A DNA stretch of 64,000 bases. It comes from an uncultured Nocardioides sp. (GTDB lineage: Bacteria; Actinomycetota; Actinomycetes; Propionibacteriales; Nocardioidaceae). The notes under the pieces were generated by a model. The model was not told the DNA's origin and searched no databases. It saw nothing but the letters and a program-made list of their open reading frames with translations. Position numbers and translations under genes: made by a program. The DNA lies in NCBI RefSeq assembly GCF_947489365.1, contig NZ_CANLDB010000005.1:1-64000 (forward strand), given 5' to 3'. Every line of letters begins with the position of its first letter. Position 1 is the first letter of the stretch. Below are positions 1 through 8,792 of this stretch, piece by piece.

Positions 1-1076
1 GCCCCGCCCGCGCCCGCACGACCGGCCGCTCCCGCGGCTCCGCCCGCGGCACGACCGAGCGGGCCCGCCTTGGCCGCGCTGCTGCCGGCTCCGATGGGCC
101 GAGCGCCCGCCCCGGCGGCCTTCGCGGCCGAGGCCGCTCCGGACCTGGCCATGGCGGCCGCGCCCGCGGCCGCCGGGGCGACGGCTGCCGCCGCGGCGCC
201 CGCGGAGGCGCCGGACGCACCGGGTGAGGCCGGAGCCGTCGCGGCGGGGGCGCTGCCCCCACCGATCGGCGCCGCCTGGCCCGGGCCGGCGAGGCCGCCG
301 CCGGGGTCGGTGGCGACGGGCGTGGCCACGACGGCCTCGCCCGGGCTCGCGGGCGTCGGGGTCGTCCCGACGGCGTCGGGCTGGCCGGGGACGGGCTCGC
401 TCGTCGAGGTGCCGGACCCGTACGTCGGCCGGCCCCCGCCGGAGGAGGACCCGCGGCCACCGATCGAGGAGGGGTCCGAGCCGTTGCTGCCCGCGGAGGA
501 GCCGCTGGCTCCCCACGACGTGCCGCCGGTGCCTTCCTGGTGGGCCGCGCCGGGGTTCATCTTCCGCATCGTCGCGGCGCTCTCCCGCAGGTCGCGGTCG
601 AGCTGCTGGTTCGCGAGCCTCGCCCGCTCCTCGCGCTCGGCGAGCTGCTGGTTGTAGGACCCGAGCTGCCGGCCGAAGGTCTGCTCGGCCCGCAGCTGGT
701 CGCCCTCCCGCATCGTCGAGAAGTTCGCCGGCTTCGAGGGCTCGCTCGGCGCGCCCTGCTGGTCGAGGCTCCGCAGCGTCGACCTGGCGGTCCGCAGCGC
801 CTGGGCGGCGTTGAGGAGGGCGGTCTCGCCCTCCCGCATCGCCTGGGCGCGCTCCCGGGCCCGCGACCCGGCGTTCGCGAAGGAGGTCTGGGCCGCGGCC
901 CGGGTCACGTCACCGAGCTCGCCGTCCAGGCCGGTGCGGCCCTCGTCGAGCTGGGCGGCGACCTGCTCCAGGTCCTGGGCGTTCTTGCCCCACGTGGTCG
1001 CGGCGGGGTCGATGACGTCCGGGTCGGCGCCGGCCAGGTTGGACCGGAGCTTCTCCACCTCTGCTTCGTGCGGCAT
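1..1076 (-). CDS. ESX-associated substrate-like protein, 3' end off window
   Basis: The reading frame opens at ATG (complement 1074-1076) and stays open to the left edge, so about 358 residues are visible and the C-terminus is missing. Residues 1 to about 178 are charged and strongly helical (many Q, E, R, A), like the helical N-terminal domain of PPE/WXG-type secreted proteins. The rest is low complexity, first Gly/Ser/Pro/Thr and then almost pure Ala/Gly/Pro. The start lies 4 bp after the stop of the EspC-like gene, so it is the last visible gene of the minus-strand ESX operon. I infer an ESX substrate or wall-spanning accessory protein. No family-specific motif is seen. Confidence 0.6.
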   Translation of the reverse strand, partial: MPHEAEVEKLRSNLAGADPDVIDPAATTWGKNAQDLEQVAAQLDEGRTGLDGELGDVTRAAAQTSFANAGSRARERAQAMREGETALLNAAQALRTARSTLRSLDQQGAPSEPSKPANFSTMREGDQLRAEQTFGRQLGSYNQQLAEREERARLANQQLDRDLRESAATMRKMNPGAAHQEGTGGTSWGASGSSAGSNGSDPSSIGGRGSSSGGGRPTYGSGTSTSEPVPGQPDAVGTTPTPASPGEAVVATPVATDPGGGLAGPGQAAPIGGGSAPAATAPASPGASGASAGAAAAAVAPAAAGAAAMARSGAASAAKAAGAGARPIGAGSSAAKAGPLGRAAGGAAGAAGRAGAGG

Positions 1077-1080
1077 GACC

Positions 1081-1431
1081 TCAGTCCTTCCCCGGGTCGA
1101 AGTTGCCGATCTGGCGCAGTGCGACGGCGTTCAGCGTGTCCGAGTCCAGCTGGTCCTGCACGGATCCCCGGAGGTTCACCGCGTAGTCGCCGAGCATGGT
1201 CACGCACTCGTCGTTCTGGTTGACGGCGTCGGCGAAGGCGCCCTCGTAGTGGCCGCCGAGGTCGGCGCCGGCGGTCGAGGCGCCGAAGTGCACGGCCCCG
1301 AGCGGCAGGGCCGCGAAGTCGGACCCGGCGACGTTGTCCGACTCCGTGCGGAGCCGGTCGGCGATCTGGTGGACCTTCTCGACGGTCAGGTTGACCTGGC
1401 CACCGCCACCGCCCTGGTTCTGGTTGGTCAC
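1081..1431 (-). CDS. EspC-like ESX secretion-associated protein
   Basis: A 116-aa protein starting at GTG with a GGGGTGAG ribosome site just upstream. After a short Gly/Gln-rich leader it has a helical body (VEKVHQIADRLRTES) with a turn near residues 45-60 and a second helix ending in LGDYAVNLR. This matches the helix-turn-helix build of the DUF2580/EspC-like small proteins that accompany ESX systems. It sits between a WXG100 gene and the partial substrate gene in the same orientation. Family placement is by shape and context. It has neither a WXG triad nor a clear YxxxD/E signal. Confidence 0.6.
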   Translation of the reverse strand: MTNQNQGGGGGQVNLTVEKVHQIADRLRTESDNVAGSDFAALPLGAVHFGASTAGADLGGHYEGAFADAVNQNDECVTMLGDYAVNLRGSVQDQLDSDTLNAVALRQIGNFDPGKD

Positions 1432-1571
1432 TGGCTGCTCACCCCTCGATGCTCTGCCTGTGTGGTGCTGGACGTGCTGCGGGTGTCACGTCCACGAGGT
1501 GTGGACGTGGCCGACGGAGGGACCGGGTCGCCCGCGGCGTCCGGCCCCTCCGTCGGGCGACTGCGCGTCGC

Positions 1572-1859
1572 TCAGCCGCGGAAGCGGTCCTCGCCGCGGA
1601 GGTCCGCGGCGCGGTAGGCGGCGGAGGAGTCGCGCACGGTGTTCGAGGCGCCCTCGAGCACCTGGATCATCTCGCGCATCAGCTGGTCCCACTCGGCCTT
1701 CGCGGAGTCGTAGGCCTGCTTCGCGGAACCCTCCCACTCGCTGCGCAGCGGGTTGAGCTGCGCCTCGAGGCCGTCGAGGTCGCTGTTGATCGTCTTCGCC
1801 TGGGTCACCAGGTCGTTCGCGGCGCCGTCGAGGGCGCTCTGCTGAATCCTCAGGTCCAT
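1572..1859 (-). CDS. WXG100 family ESX protein with YxxxD signal
   Basis: A 95-aa protein with the WXG100 hairpin: helix 1, then the Trp-x-Gly turn at W42-E43-G44, then helix 2. Its C-terminal tail carries Y-R-A-A-D, matching the YxxxD/E type VII secretion signal that marks the CFP-10-like partner of Esx heterodimers. The neighbouring WXG100 gene lacks this signal, which fits the usual division of labour in an EsxA/EsxB-like pair. It lies 44 bp downstream of that partner in the minus-strand operon headed by eccD. Length is typical of the family. Confidence 0.85.
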   Translation of the reverse strand: MDLRIQQSALDGAANDLVTQAKTINSDLDGLEAQLNPLRSEWEGSAKQAYDSAKAEWDQLMREMIQVLEGASNTVRDSSAAYRAADLRGEDRFRG

Positions 1860-1903
1860 CTCAGATCCCTTCTCGTGTCAGGTCGGGTGTCGCTGGAGGT
1901 CGC

Positions 1904-2218
1904 TCAGGCCTCGAGGCCGCGAGCGATGGTGGCGACGCCCTGCCCGATGTCGGCGTCGTTGGCCACGCTGTCGCGCTCGGTCTCGTCGAGCGCCTCCGCG
2001 AGCTGCCCGAGGACCCGGGTGATGCGCTGGTGGCGCTGCTGCCAGGCCTGGGCGAGGCCCTGGAAGGCGTTGCCGCCCTCGCCCTGCCAGCCGCTCGCCA
2101 TGCCGGCGATCTTCTGCTGCAGGTTGCCGGCGTCCTTGTCGAACTTGCTCTGCGCGTCGCGGACGACGCCGGCGGCGTTCTTGAGCCTGCCTTCACCGAG
2201 CCTGATGTCCTGTGCCAT
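1904..2218 (-). CDS. WXG100 family ESX protein (EsxA-like partner)
   Basis: A 104-aa protein with the Trp-x-Gly turn at W44-Q45-G46 between two helices, the WXG100 signature. The frame can open at an upstream GTG (2233), but GAGGAGGAG lies directly before the ATG at 2218, so that start (MAQDIRLGEG) is preferred. It has no YxxxD/E tail, whereas the next gene does, so the two probably form a heterodimer exported by the EccC/EccD machinery encoded beside them. Confidence 0.85.
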   Translation of the reverse strand: MAQDIRLGEGRLKNAAGVVRDAQSKFDKDAGNLQQKIAGMASGWQGEGGNAFQGLAQAWQQRHQRITRVLGQLAEALDETERDSVANDADIGQGVATIARGLEA

Positions 2219-2332
2219 GTCGCTCCTCCTCACCGGCGTGGTGAGCCGGTTCGTCGTTGGCTGACTTCTTCGGGGAGACCCCGTGGGCTCCCGCTCAGGA
2301 GGGTGTATGCCCGGCCGTGGGACCTCTAAACC

Positions 2333-3718
2333 TCAGGACGTCAATTCCCACAAGAACCTGAAGAGACCGGTCGCGACGAGCACCGCGGCGAGGGCCAGGG
2401 CGCCGCTGAGGGCCTCCCCCTGCTCGGCCCGGCGGGACCACCACAGCGAGCGCCACCCCTGCCCGGTCGCGACCCCCGCCGCCACGCACCCGCCTCCGGC
2501 GAGGGCCATCACGACGCCCCCCACCAGCAGCACGCGGTCGCCGAGGAGGCTCAGCCCCACGGCGGCCAGCGCCACCCAGCAGGCGAGGCCGGCGACCCGG
2601 AGCAGTCCCTGCGCGGCGCGGTGGCGGTAGCTGCGCGCGGCGAGCAGCAGGGCGCCGCCGGCGAGGAGGACCTGGGCCCAGGCGCCGATCCGGTCCAGCT
2701 CCAGCGTCGCGGTCGCGAGGAGCATCGGGGCGCCCACGACCGCGGCGAGGGCGACCGCCGCGGCGGCCGCGGTGACGAGGCGCGACCCGCGGTCGACGAG
2801 ACCGGACACGGCGTCGGCGGTGACGACCATGCTGGAGCGGCGGCCGCGGCGCGTGTCGCGCGCGCTCCACGCGGTCACGGCCAGGCGGTCGAGGTCGAGC
2901 AGGACCTGGTCGGGGACGTCGACGGCCAGCGAGGGCACGAACCGGGCCGCGAGCATCGCCGCCAGCAGGAGCAGCGACCACACCACGGCCGGCCGGACGC
3001 CGACGACGGCGGCCGTCCCGGCCAGCACGAACACGGCACCGCCGGCCACCATCCACACGCGGAGGGCCTCGTCCTGCTCGTCACGCCAGGACCGGGCGAC
3101 GGCGGCCGTGACCGCCGCTCCGAGCGCGGCCGTGCCGAGCACCATGGGCAGGCGCTCGGCGCCCGGCGACCAGGCCACGACGAGTGCGGCGCCCGCCCCG
3201 AAGGCCGGGGCGGTGACGGCGCGCTGGCCGGCCAGCTGACCGACCGGCGCGGCGGCCAGCAGGGCCGTGCCGGCGAGGACGGCGGCCACGACGCTCGACT
3301 CCGGGCCCGGGCCGGTCTGGCCCGCCCACCAGCCGGCGAGCAGCCCCAGTGCCCCGGCGAGCGTGAACCACAGGGCGGAGAGCCGGCCGGGCTGCACCCG
3401 CTCGGCGCCGCGCCCGACCTGCGGGGCCGTCGTACGGCGCTCCTCGCGGGCACCGGTCGTGGCGACGACGACGTCGCCGGCCTCGACGCCCGCCGACGAC
3501 AGGGGTCGCTGGGCGGGCAGGGCCTCGCCGAGCGGGGAGTACAGGTGCGGGAGGACCTCGAGGCCGGCCAGGCGGGCGTACTCGCGGGCCACGTCGACGC
3601 CGGTCGCGCCGTCGGGGACGACGAGGTCGAGGACACCGGTGGGGCCGTGGATGCTCAGCGCCATCGTGTCGCCGGAGCGCACGGCCGGGCCGGAGCGCGG
3701 CAGGGCCCGCTGGCTCAC
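2333..3718 (-). CDS. eccD: Type VII secretion integral membrane protein EccD
   Basis: About 461 aa. Residues ~19-95 form a ubiquitin-like domain (ALSIHGPTGVLDLVVPDG...), followed by a long series of hydrophobic segments, compatible with the 11 membrane helices of EccD, the channel-lining subunit of the ESX inner-membrane complex. A GTG start at 3718 is chosen because GGGGAGGGGG precedes it; an internal ATG at 3664 is the alternative. It is divergent from eccC and followed by two WXG100 genes. EccB, EccE and MycP are not in this window and may lie to the left. Confidence 0.85.
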   Translation of the reverse strand: MSQRALPRSGPAVRSGDTMALSIHGPTGVLDLVVPDGATGVDVAREYARLAGLEVLPHLYSPLGEALPAQRPLSSAGVEAGDVVVATTGAREERRTTAPQVGRGAERVQPGRLSALWFTLAGALGLLAGWWAGQTGPGPESSVVAAVLAGTALLAAAPVGQLAGQRAVTAPAFGAGAALVVAWSPGAERLPMVLGTAALGAAVTAAVARSWRDEQDEALRVWMVAGGAVFVLAGTAAVVGVRPAVVWSLLLLAAMLAARFVPSLAVDVPDQVLLDLDRLAVTAWSARDTRRGRRSSMVVTADAVSGLVDRGSRLVTAAAAAVALAAVVGAPMLLATATLELDRIGAWAQVLLAGGALLLAARSYRHRAAQGLLRVAGLACWVALAAVGLSLLGDRVLLVGGVVMALAGGGCVAAGVATGQGWRSLWWSRRAEQGEALSGALALAAVLVATGLFRFLWELTS

Positions 3719-3929
3719 GCGACCCCCTCCCCTGGCGTCCGTCGGCTGGACCACCCGTCGACCCCCGCCGACGACGAGTCGCAGCCTAGACGCGTACCAC
3801 CCCACGCGGGGGGGCACTCGGACCTATCATCGGCCGCAGCGTCGGGCCCGGTGGCACGGATGGGACGACGAGACGGAGGTTCGGGGGCGGGCGACCGCGC
3901 CGGAGCCGTGCGGTGGAGGGGGTCCCCGG

Positions 3930-6900
3930 GTGAGCACCACGCTGCGTGCCGGCCAACGGGTCGAGCAGCCGGAGATGCCCAGCGGCCGGATCGAGGTCCA
4001 GCCGCCACCGGAGCTGCAGGACCACGAGGGCGCCGCCGGGGTGGCGATGAACGCCATCCCGATGCTCGGCAGCCTCGGCTCGATCGTGCTCGTCGCGACC
4101 ATGGCCGGCGGCGACAGCGAGACCCGCAACCGCAGCCTGATCGCGGCCGGCATGTTCCTGTTCGCCACCCTCGGCTTCATCGCCATCCAGATCGACCGTC
4201 AGCGCAAGCAGAAGGCCCAGCAGCTGACGGGGTCGCGCACGGAGTACCTGCGCTACCTCGCCAACGTCCGCAAGGTCGCCCGGGAGGCCGCCGACCAGCA
4301 GCGGCGGGCGCTGAACTGGCACCTCCCCGAGCCGTCCGTCCTGCCCTCGCTCGCCGAGGACCGCACGCGGCTGTGGGAGCACCGCCCGGACGACGAGCGG
4401 TTCCTCGAGGTCCGCTACGGCCTCAACACCCAGCCGCTCGCCCTGGAGCTGGTGCCGCCGGAGACCACCGCGGTCGACCAGGTCGACCCGGCCGCCGCGT
4501 CGGCCCTGCACCGGCTGCTCGTCGTCCACCGCCAGCAGCCGCACCTGCCTGCGTCGGTCGACCTGCGCGGGTTCGACCGGATCGAGCTGTGCGGCGAGGC
4601 GGAGACCGCCCGGTCGCTGGCGCGGTCGATGATCTGCTCCGCCGCGGCGTTCCACTCCCCCGACCACCTCGTCGTCGCGGTGCTCGCCTCGGACCGCAAC
4701 CTGGCCCACTGGGACTGGGTGAAGTGGCTGCCCCACGCCCAGAGCGCGGAGCGCACCGACGCCGTCGGCCCGATGCGGATGGTGACGACCTCGTTGGAGG
4801 AGCTGGGCACGATGCTGCCGCCCGACCTCAGCGAGCGCCCCCGGTTCGGCGCCGACGAGCGCGGCGCGACCCCGCACATCCTGCTCGTCCTCGACGGCGG
4901 TCACCTGCCGCCCGGCAACCACATCGTCCCGCCGTACGGGCTGCACGGCGTGACGCTGCTCGACGTCCCGTCCCGGTGGGACGAGCTCGAGGAGCCCACC
5001 CGGCTGCGGCTCCAGCTGCTGGACGCCGAGCCGCCGCGGACCGGCCCCGCCGCCGGGAAGCCCCCGGTGCGTGCCGTCCTGGTCCGCGAGGAGCCCGTCT
5101 CGGCGTACGCCGACCAGTGCGACCTCGCGACCGCCGAGGCGTTCGCGCGGCGCCTGGCCCCGCTGCACGTGGTCTCCGCCGGCTCCGAGTCGTCCGGGCC
5201 GGCCGAGCTCACCGGACCCACCGACTTCATGGACATGCTCGGCCTGGGCGACGTCCGCACCTTCGAGACCGACGGCGCCTGGCGTCCCCGCCCGGCGCGC
5301 GACCGGCTCCGCGTGCCGATCGGACGCGGTGACGGCGGTCTGATCAGCCTGGACATCAAGGAGTCCGCCCAGCAGGGCATGGGCCCGCACGGCCTGGTCA
5401 TCGGCGCCACCGGCTCCGGCAAGTCGGAGTTCCTCCGCACCCTCGTGCTCGGCCTCGCCCTCACCCACTCCCCCGAGCAGCTGAACATGGTGCTCGTCGA
5501 CTTCAAGGGCGGCGCGACGTTCGCCGGCATGTCCGACATGCCCCACGTCTCCGCGGTGATCACCAACCTGCAGCAGGAGCTCACCCTCGTCGACCGCATG
5601 CAGGACGCGCTGTCCGGCGAGATGGTGCGACGCCAGGAGATGCTGCGCGAGGCGGGCAACTTCGCCTCGATCCGCGACTACGACAAGGCCCGGTCCTCCG
5701 GCGAGGACCTGCCGCCGATGCCGTCGCTGTTCATCGTCGTCGACGAGTTCTCCGAGATGCTGTCGGCCAAGCCCGAGTTCATCGAGCTGTTCGTCGCCAT
5801 CGGACGCCTCGGCCGCTCCCTCGGCCTGCACCTGCTCCTGGCCTCGCAGCGCCTGGAGGAGGGTCGGCTGCGCGGCCTCGAGTCGCACCTGTCGTACCGG
5901 CTGGGGCTGCGGACCTTCTCCGCCGCCGAGTCGCGCACCGTGCTCGGCGTGCCCGACGCCTACGAGCTGCCCGCCGACCCGGGCCTGGGCTACCTCAAGC
6001 CCGACCAGTCCCAGCTGCTGCGGTTCAAGGCGGCGTACGTCTCCGGGCCGCCGCCCGGCCGCCGGCGGGTCCAGCGCGACGAGGGCGGCAACGTCCGCGG
6101 CATCCTGCCCTTCTCGGTCTCCGAGGTGCTCGCCCTCGACCCGGGCGACGACGAGCCCGAGGCCGAGCCGGTCGTCGCGCCCGTCGGCGAGGGCGACCAG
6201 AAGAGCCTGCTCGACATCGCCGTGGAGCGGATGCTCGGCAAGGGCCTGCCCGCCCACCAGGTGTGGCTGCCGCCGCTGGACGAGCCCGACACCCTCGACG
6301 CCCTCATGGGCGACCTGACCGAGGACCCGCAGCTCGGCCTGGTCTCGCCGTCCTGGCGCTCCCGCGGCGGCCTCGTGATCCCCCTCGGCACCGTCGACAA
6401 GCCCCGCGAGCAGCGGCGCGACACCCTCACCATCGACTTGGGCGGCGCGTCCGGCCACGTCGCCGTCGTCGGCGGTCCGCGCAGCGGCAAGAGCACGCTG
6501 CTGCGCACCATCACCGCGAGCCTCGCGCTGACGACGACCCCGCTCGAGTCGCAGCTGTTCGTCCTCGACTTCGGCGGCGGCACGTTCGCGTCGCTGACCG
6601 ACCTGCCGCACGTCGCCGGTGTCGCGACCCGCTCCGAGCCGGACGTCGTCCGCCGCATCATCGCGGAGGTCTCCGGCGTCGTGGACCGTCGCGAGGCGTA
6701 CTTCCGCTCCCAGGGCATCGACTCGATCGAGACCTACCGCAGCCGCCGCGCGGCCGGCCGGGTGGACGACGGGTGGGGTGACGTCTTCCTCGTCGTCGAC
6801 GGCTGGAGCACCCTGCGCGCCGACTTCGAGGACATCGAGATGGAGCTGCAGCAGCTGGCTCCCCGCGGTCTGACGTTCGGCCTGCACCTCGTCGTGGGCG

Positions 6901-7943
6901 CGACCCGCTGGGCGGACTTCCGCGCGGCGATGCGCGACATGTTCGGCACCCGCCTCGAGCTCCGGCTCGGCGACCCGCTCGACTCCGAGGTGGACCGCAA
7001 GGTCGCCGACCTCGTGCCGAGCGGCCGCCCCGGCCGCGGTCTCGTGCCGGGCAAGCTGCACTTCCTCGGCGGTCTGCCCCGTGTCGACGGCAGCTCCGAC
7101 GCCAGCACCCTCACCGACGGCATCGAGGACCTCGTCAAGCGCTCCTCGGCCGCCTGGTCGGGCCAGACCGGCCCGAAGCTGCGGCTGCTGCCGGAGCGCA
7201 TCGACCTCGAGCGCGTCATCGAGCTCGCCGGGGCCGGGGACGACGACCCGCGCGTGCTGCTCGGCATCGACGAGAAGGAGCTGGCCCCCGTCGCGCTGGA
7301 CCTGGAGAAGGAGCAGCACCTGCTCGTCTTCGGCGACAGCCAGTCCGGCAAGTCGACGCTGCTGCGCTCCTACATCCGCGAGGTCGTCCGCTCCCGCGAC
7401 GCCAAGCAGGCGCAGCTGATCGTCGTCGACTACCGCCGCTCGCTGCTCGGCGAGACGCCGGAGGAGCACCTGCTCAACTACCTCACCTCCGCGGCGCAGG
7501 CCGGTCCCGTGCTGGCCGACCTCGCGACGTACCTGGAGCGCCGGATCCCCGGCCCCGACGTCACCCCCGAGCAGCTGCGCAACCGGTCGTGGTGGTCGGG
7601 CGCCGAGTGCTTCGTCGTGGTCGACGACTACGACCTGGTCTCCACGCAGAGCAGCTCGCCGCTGGCCGCGCTGCAGCCGTTCATGGCCCAGGGCCGCGAC
7701 GTCGGCCTGCACGTGGTCGTCGCCCGCCGGGCCGGCGGTGCGTCCCGGGCGCTCTACGAGCCGATCATCCAGTCGCTGCGCGACCTGGCGATGCCCGGCA
7801 TCCTGCTGTCCGGCCCCAAGGACGAGGGGTACCTCATCGGCAACAACCGCCCCCAGCCCGCCCCGCCCGGCCGCGGCAAGCTCATCACCCGCGACCGCGG
7901 CACCGAGACCGTCCAGCTGGCGTACTGCGAGTCGCGGATCTGA
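3930..7943 (+). CDS. eccC: Type VII secretion FtsK/SpoIIIE ATPase EccC (EccCa-EccCb fused)
   Basis: A 1337-aa protein starting at GTG behind GGAGGGGG. Two hydrophobic segments near residues 50-90 anchor it in the membrane. Three tandem FtsK/SpoIIIE ATPase domains follow: Walker A GATGSGKS at ~492 with acidic Walker B VVDE at ~603-606, Walker A GGPRSGKS at ~848 with VVDG, and Walker A GDSQSGKS at ~1135 with VVDD. This is the motor that recognises WXG100 substrates. EccCa and EccCb are fused in one chain, as in ESX-3/ESX-4/ESX-5-type systems. Only ATPase 1 has a Walker B glutamate, in line with it being the main catalytic site. Confidence 0.93.
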   Translation: MSTTLRAGQRVEQPEMPSGRIEVQPPPELQDHEGAAGVAMNAIPMLGSLGSIVLVATMAGGDSETRNRSLIAAGMFLFATLGFIAIQIDRQRKQKAQQLTGSRTEYLRYLANVRKVAREAADQQRRALNWHLPEPSVLPSLAEDRTRLWEHRPDDERFLEVRYGLNTQPLALELVPPETTAVDQVDPAAASALHRLLVVHRQQPHLPASVDLRGFDRIELCGEAETARSLARSMICSAAAFHSPDHLVVAVLASDRNLAHWDWVKWLPHAQSAERTDAVGPMRMVTTSLEELGTMLPPDLSERPRFGADERGATPHILLVLDGGHLPPGNHIVPPYGLHGVTLLDVPSRWDELEEPTRLRLQLLDAEPPRTGPAAGKPPVRAVLVREEPVSAYADQCDLATAEAFARRLAPLHVVSAGSESSGPAELTGPTDFMDMLGLGDVRTFETDGAWRPRPARDRLRVPIGRGDGGLISLDIKESAQQGMGPHGLVIGATGSGKSEFLRTLVLGLALTHSPEQLNMVLVDFKGGATFAGMSDMPHVSAVITNLQQELTLVDRMQDALSGEMVRRQEMLREAGNFASIRDYDKARSSGEDLPPMPSLFIVVDEFSEMLSAKPEFIELFVAIGRLGRSLGLHLLLASQRLEEGRLRGLESHLSYRLGLRTFSAAESRTVLGVPDAYELPADPGLGYLKPDQSQLLRFKAAYVSGPPPGRRRVQRDEGGNVRGILPFSVSEVLALDPGDDEPEAEPVVAPVGEGDQKSLLDIAVERMLGKGLPAHQVWLPPLDEPDTLDALMGDLTEDPQLGLVSPSWRSRGGLVIPLGTVDKPREQRRDTLTIDLGGASGHVAVVGGPRSGKSTLLRTITASLALTTTPLESQLFVLDFGGGTFASLTDLPHVAGVATRSEPDVVRRIIAEVSGVVDRREAYFRSQGIDSIETYRSRRAAGRVDDGWGDVFLVVDGWSTLRADFEDIEMELQQLAPRGLTFGLHLVVGATRWADFRAAMRDMFGTRLELRLGDPLDSEVDRKVADLVPSGRPGRGLVPGKLHFLGGLPRVDGSSDASTLTDGIEDLVKRSSAAWSGQTGPKLRLLPERIDLERVIELAGAGDDDPRVLLGIDEKELAPVALDLEKEQHLLVFGDSQSGKSTLLRSYIREVVRSRDAKQAQLIVVDYRRSLLGETPEEHLLNYLTSAAQAGPVLADLATYLERRIPGPDVTPEQLRNRSWWSGAECFVVVDDYDLVSTQSSSPLAALQPFMAQGRDVGLHVVVARRAGGASRALYEPIIQSLRDLAMPGILLSGPKDEGYLIGNNRPQPAPPGRGKLITRDRGTETVQLAYCESRI

Positions 7944-7977
7944 CCCGGCGCCCGGCCGCCCACCGCCCGCCCAGCAT

Positions 7978-7995
7978 GTAACGCGGTGTTACCGC
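7978..7995. other. Small perfect hairpin downstream of eccC
   Basis: The sequence contains GCGGT-GTT-ACCGC (7983-7995) overlapping GTAAC...GTTAC (7978-7992). It lies 35 bp after the eccC stop. It could be a short transcription stop or an operator. There is no T-tract, so neither reading is firm. Confidence 0.3.
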
Positions 7996-8197
7996 CACTG
8001 CACAGGGCGCGGGCGGGGTCCGGAGCGCCGTCAGACCGCGGCAGACGGCCCGGACGGCGGTCGCCGGCGTACGCCGGGGGTCGGTGCGGGCGGGCGGGGA
8101 GCCACAACATTCCTGTAACCCGGAGTCAACCTCCTGGCGACCTGGATCGTTAAAACTGGTGCACGTCCCTCCCCTCCACCCGAGATGGAGCACCACC

Positions 8198-8416
8198 GTG
8201 AGCCAGACCAGCACCCACCGTCAGGCCGACACCGCCGACACCGTCGCGGCCGACCCGAAGGTCGACACCCAGCTCGAGCGTCTCAGCGCCCAGCGAGCCC
8301 AGCTCGTCACCCGCCACTCCCGCAAGCTGCGCGACCTGATGGAGTCCCGCTCCGACCTCCGCGGCGTCCACGCGATGGCCGACTACGTCGACGACGCGGT
8401 GCGCTGGTCCGCCTGA
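8198..8416 (+). CDS. Small hypothetical protein, 72 aa
   Basis: Starts at GTG 8198 with GGAG seven bases upstream. The first 20 residues are polar and probably disordered. The rest is one or two charged helices (LERLSAQRAQLVTRHSRKLRDL) ending in DYVDDAVRWSA. No membrane segment or known catalytic motif is seen. It stands alone after eccC, with a 254-bp spacer in front that contains the AT-richer stretch GATCGTTAAAACT near 8146-8158, a possible promoter zone. Function unknown. Confidence 0.5.
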   Translation: MSQTSTHRQADTADTVAADPKVDTQLERLSAQRAQLVTRHSRKLRDLMESRSDLRGVHAMADYVDDAVRWSA

Positions 8417-8480
8417 GGCACCTCACCGCTCCGGTCGCGGCCCCGGGATCCGCGATCGGAGCGGGCGCCCGCGCGATCGC

Positions 8481-8486
8481 TATGAT
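8481..8486 (+). promoter_or_regulatory. -10 box of a leaderless transcript
   Basis: TATGAT ends six bases before the GTG of the next gene and there is no ribosome site, so transcription should begin at or beside the start codon. The -35 region is not recognisable. Confidence 0.6.
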
Positions 8487-8492
8487 CCGCCC

Positions 8493-8792
8493 GTGATCTT
8501 CAAGCGGGTGGGCGACGGGCGTCCCTACCCCGAGCACGGCCTCGGCTCGCGGGAGTGGGCGAAGATCCCCCCGCGCCAGGTCCGGCTCGACCAGCTGGTC
8601 ACCACGCGCGACACCCTGCGGCTGGCCGACCTGCTCACCGAGGACTCGACGTTCTACGGCGACCTGTTCGCCCACGTGGTGGCCTGGCACGACGAGCTGT
8701 ACCTCGAGGACGGCCTGCACCGGGCGATGCGGGCCGCGCTGCACCAACGTCCCGTGCTGCACGCCCGCGTGCTGGAGGTGGCGGACCGGTGA
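8493..8792 (+). CDS. VapB-like/Rv0430-type conserved protein
   Basis: A 99-aa soluble protein with the conserved run RQVRLDQLVTTRDTLRLADLL...DSTFYGDLFAHVV and ...LYLEDGLHRAMRAAL. As I recall, actinobacterial proteins of this kind are labelled VapB-family antitoxin-like and include M. tuberculosis Rv0430. There is no PIN toxin next to it, so an antitoxin role is doubtful. It starts at GTG with a -10 box six bases upstream and no Shine-Dalgarno, hence probably a leaderless mRNA. Its stop overlaps the start of the LytR_C gene (GTGA), so the two are co-translated, the same pairing as Rv0430-Rv0431. Confidence 0.65.
   Translation: MIFKRVGDGRPYPEHGLGSREWAKIPPRQVRLDQLVTTRDTLRLADLLTEDSTFYGDLFAHVVAWHDELYLEDGLHRAMRAALHQRPVLHARVLEVADR

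Noticed and set aside
2621..5332. A 903-codon plus-strand frame across eccD and eccC
   Set aside because: Low-complexity Arg/Pro/Gly translation overlapping two well-supported ESX genes in other frames.
3786..7712. A 1308-codon open frame antisense to eccC
   Set aside because: High-GC shadow: its composition (Val/Gly/Arg/Leu/Gln runs) mirrors codon bias of eccC, and eccC has three Walker motifs on the other strand.
8493..8792. Toxin-antitoxin pair
   Set aside because: The partner gene is a LytR_C membrane protein, not a PIN or other toxin.
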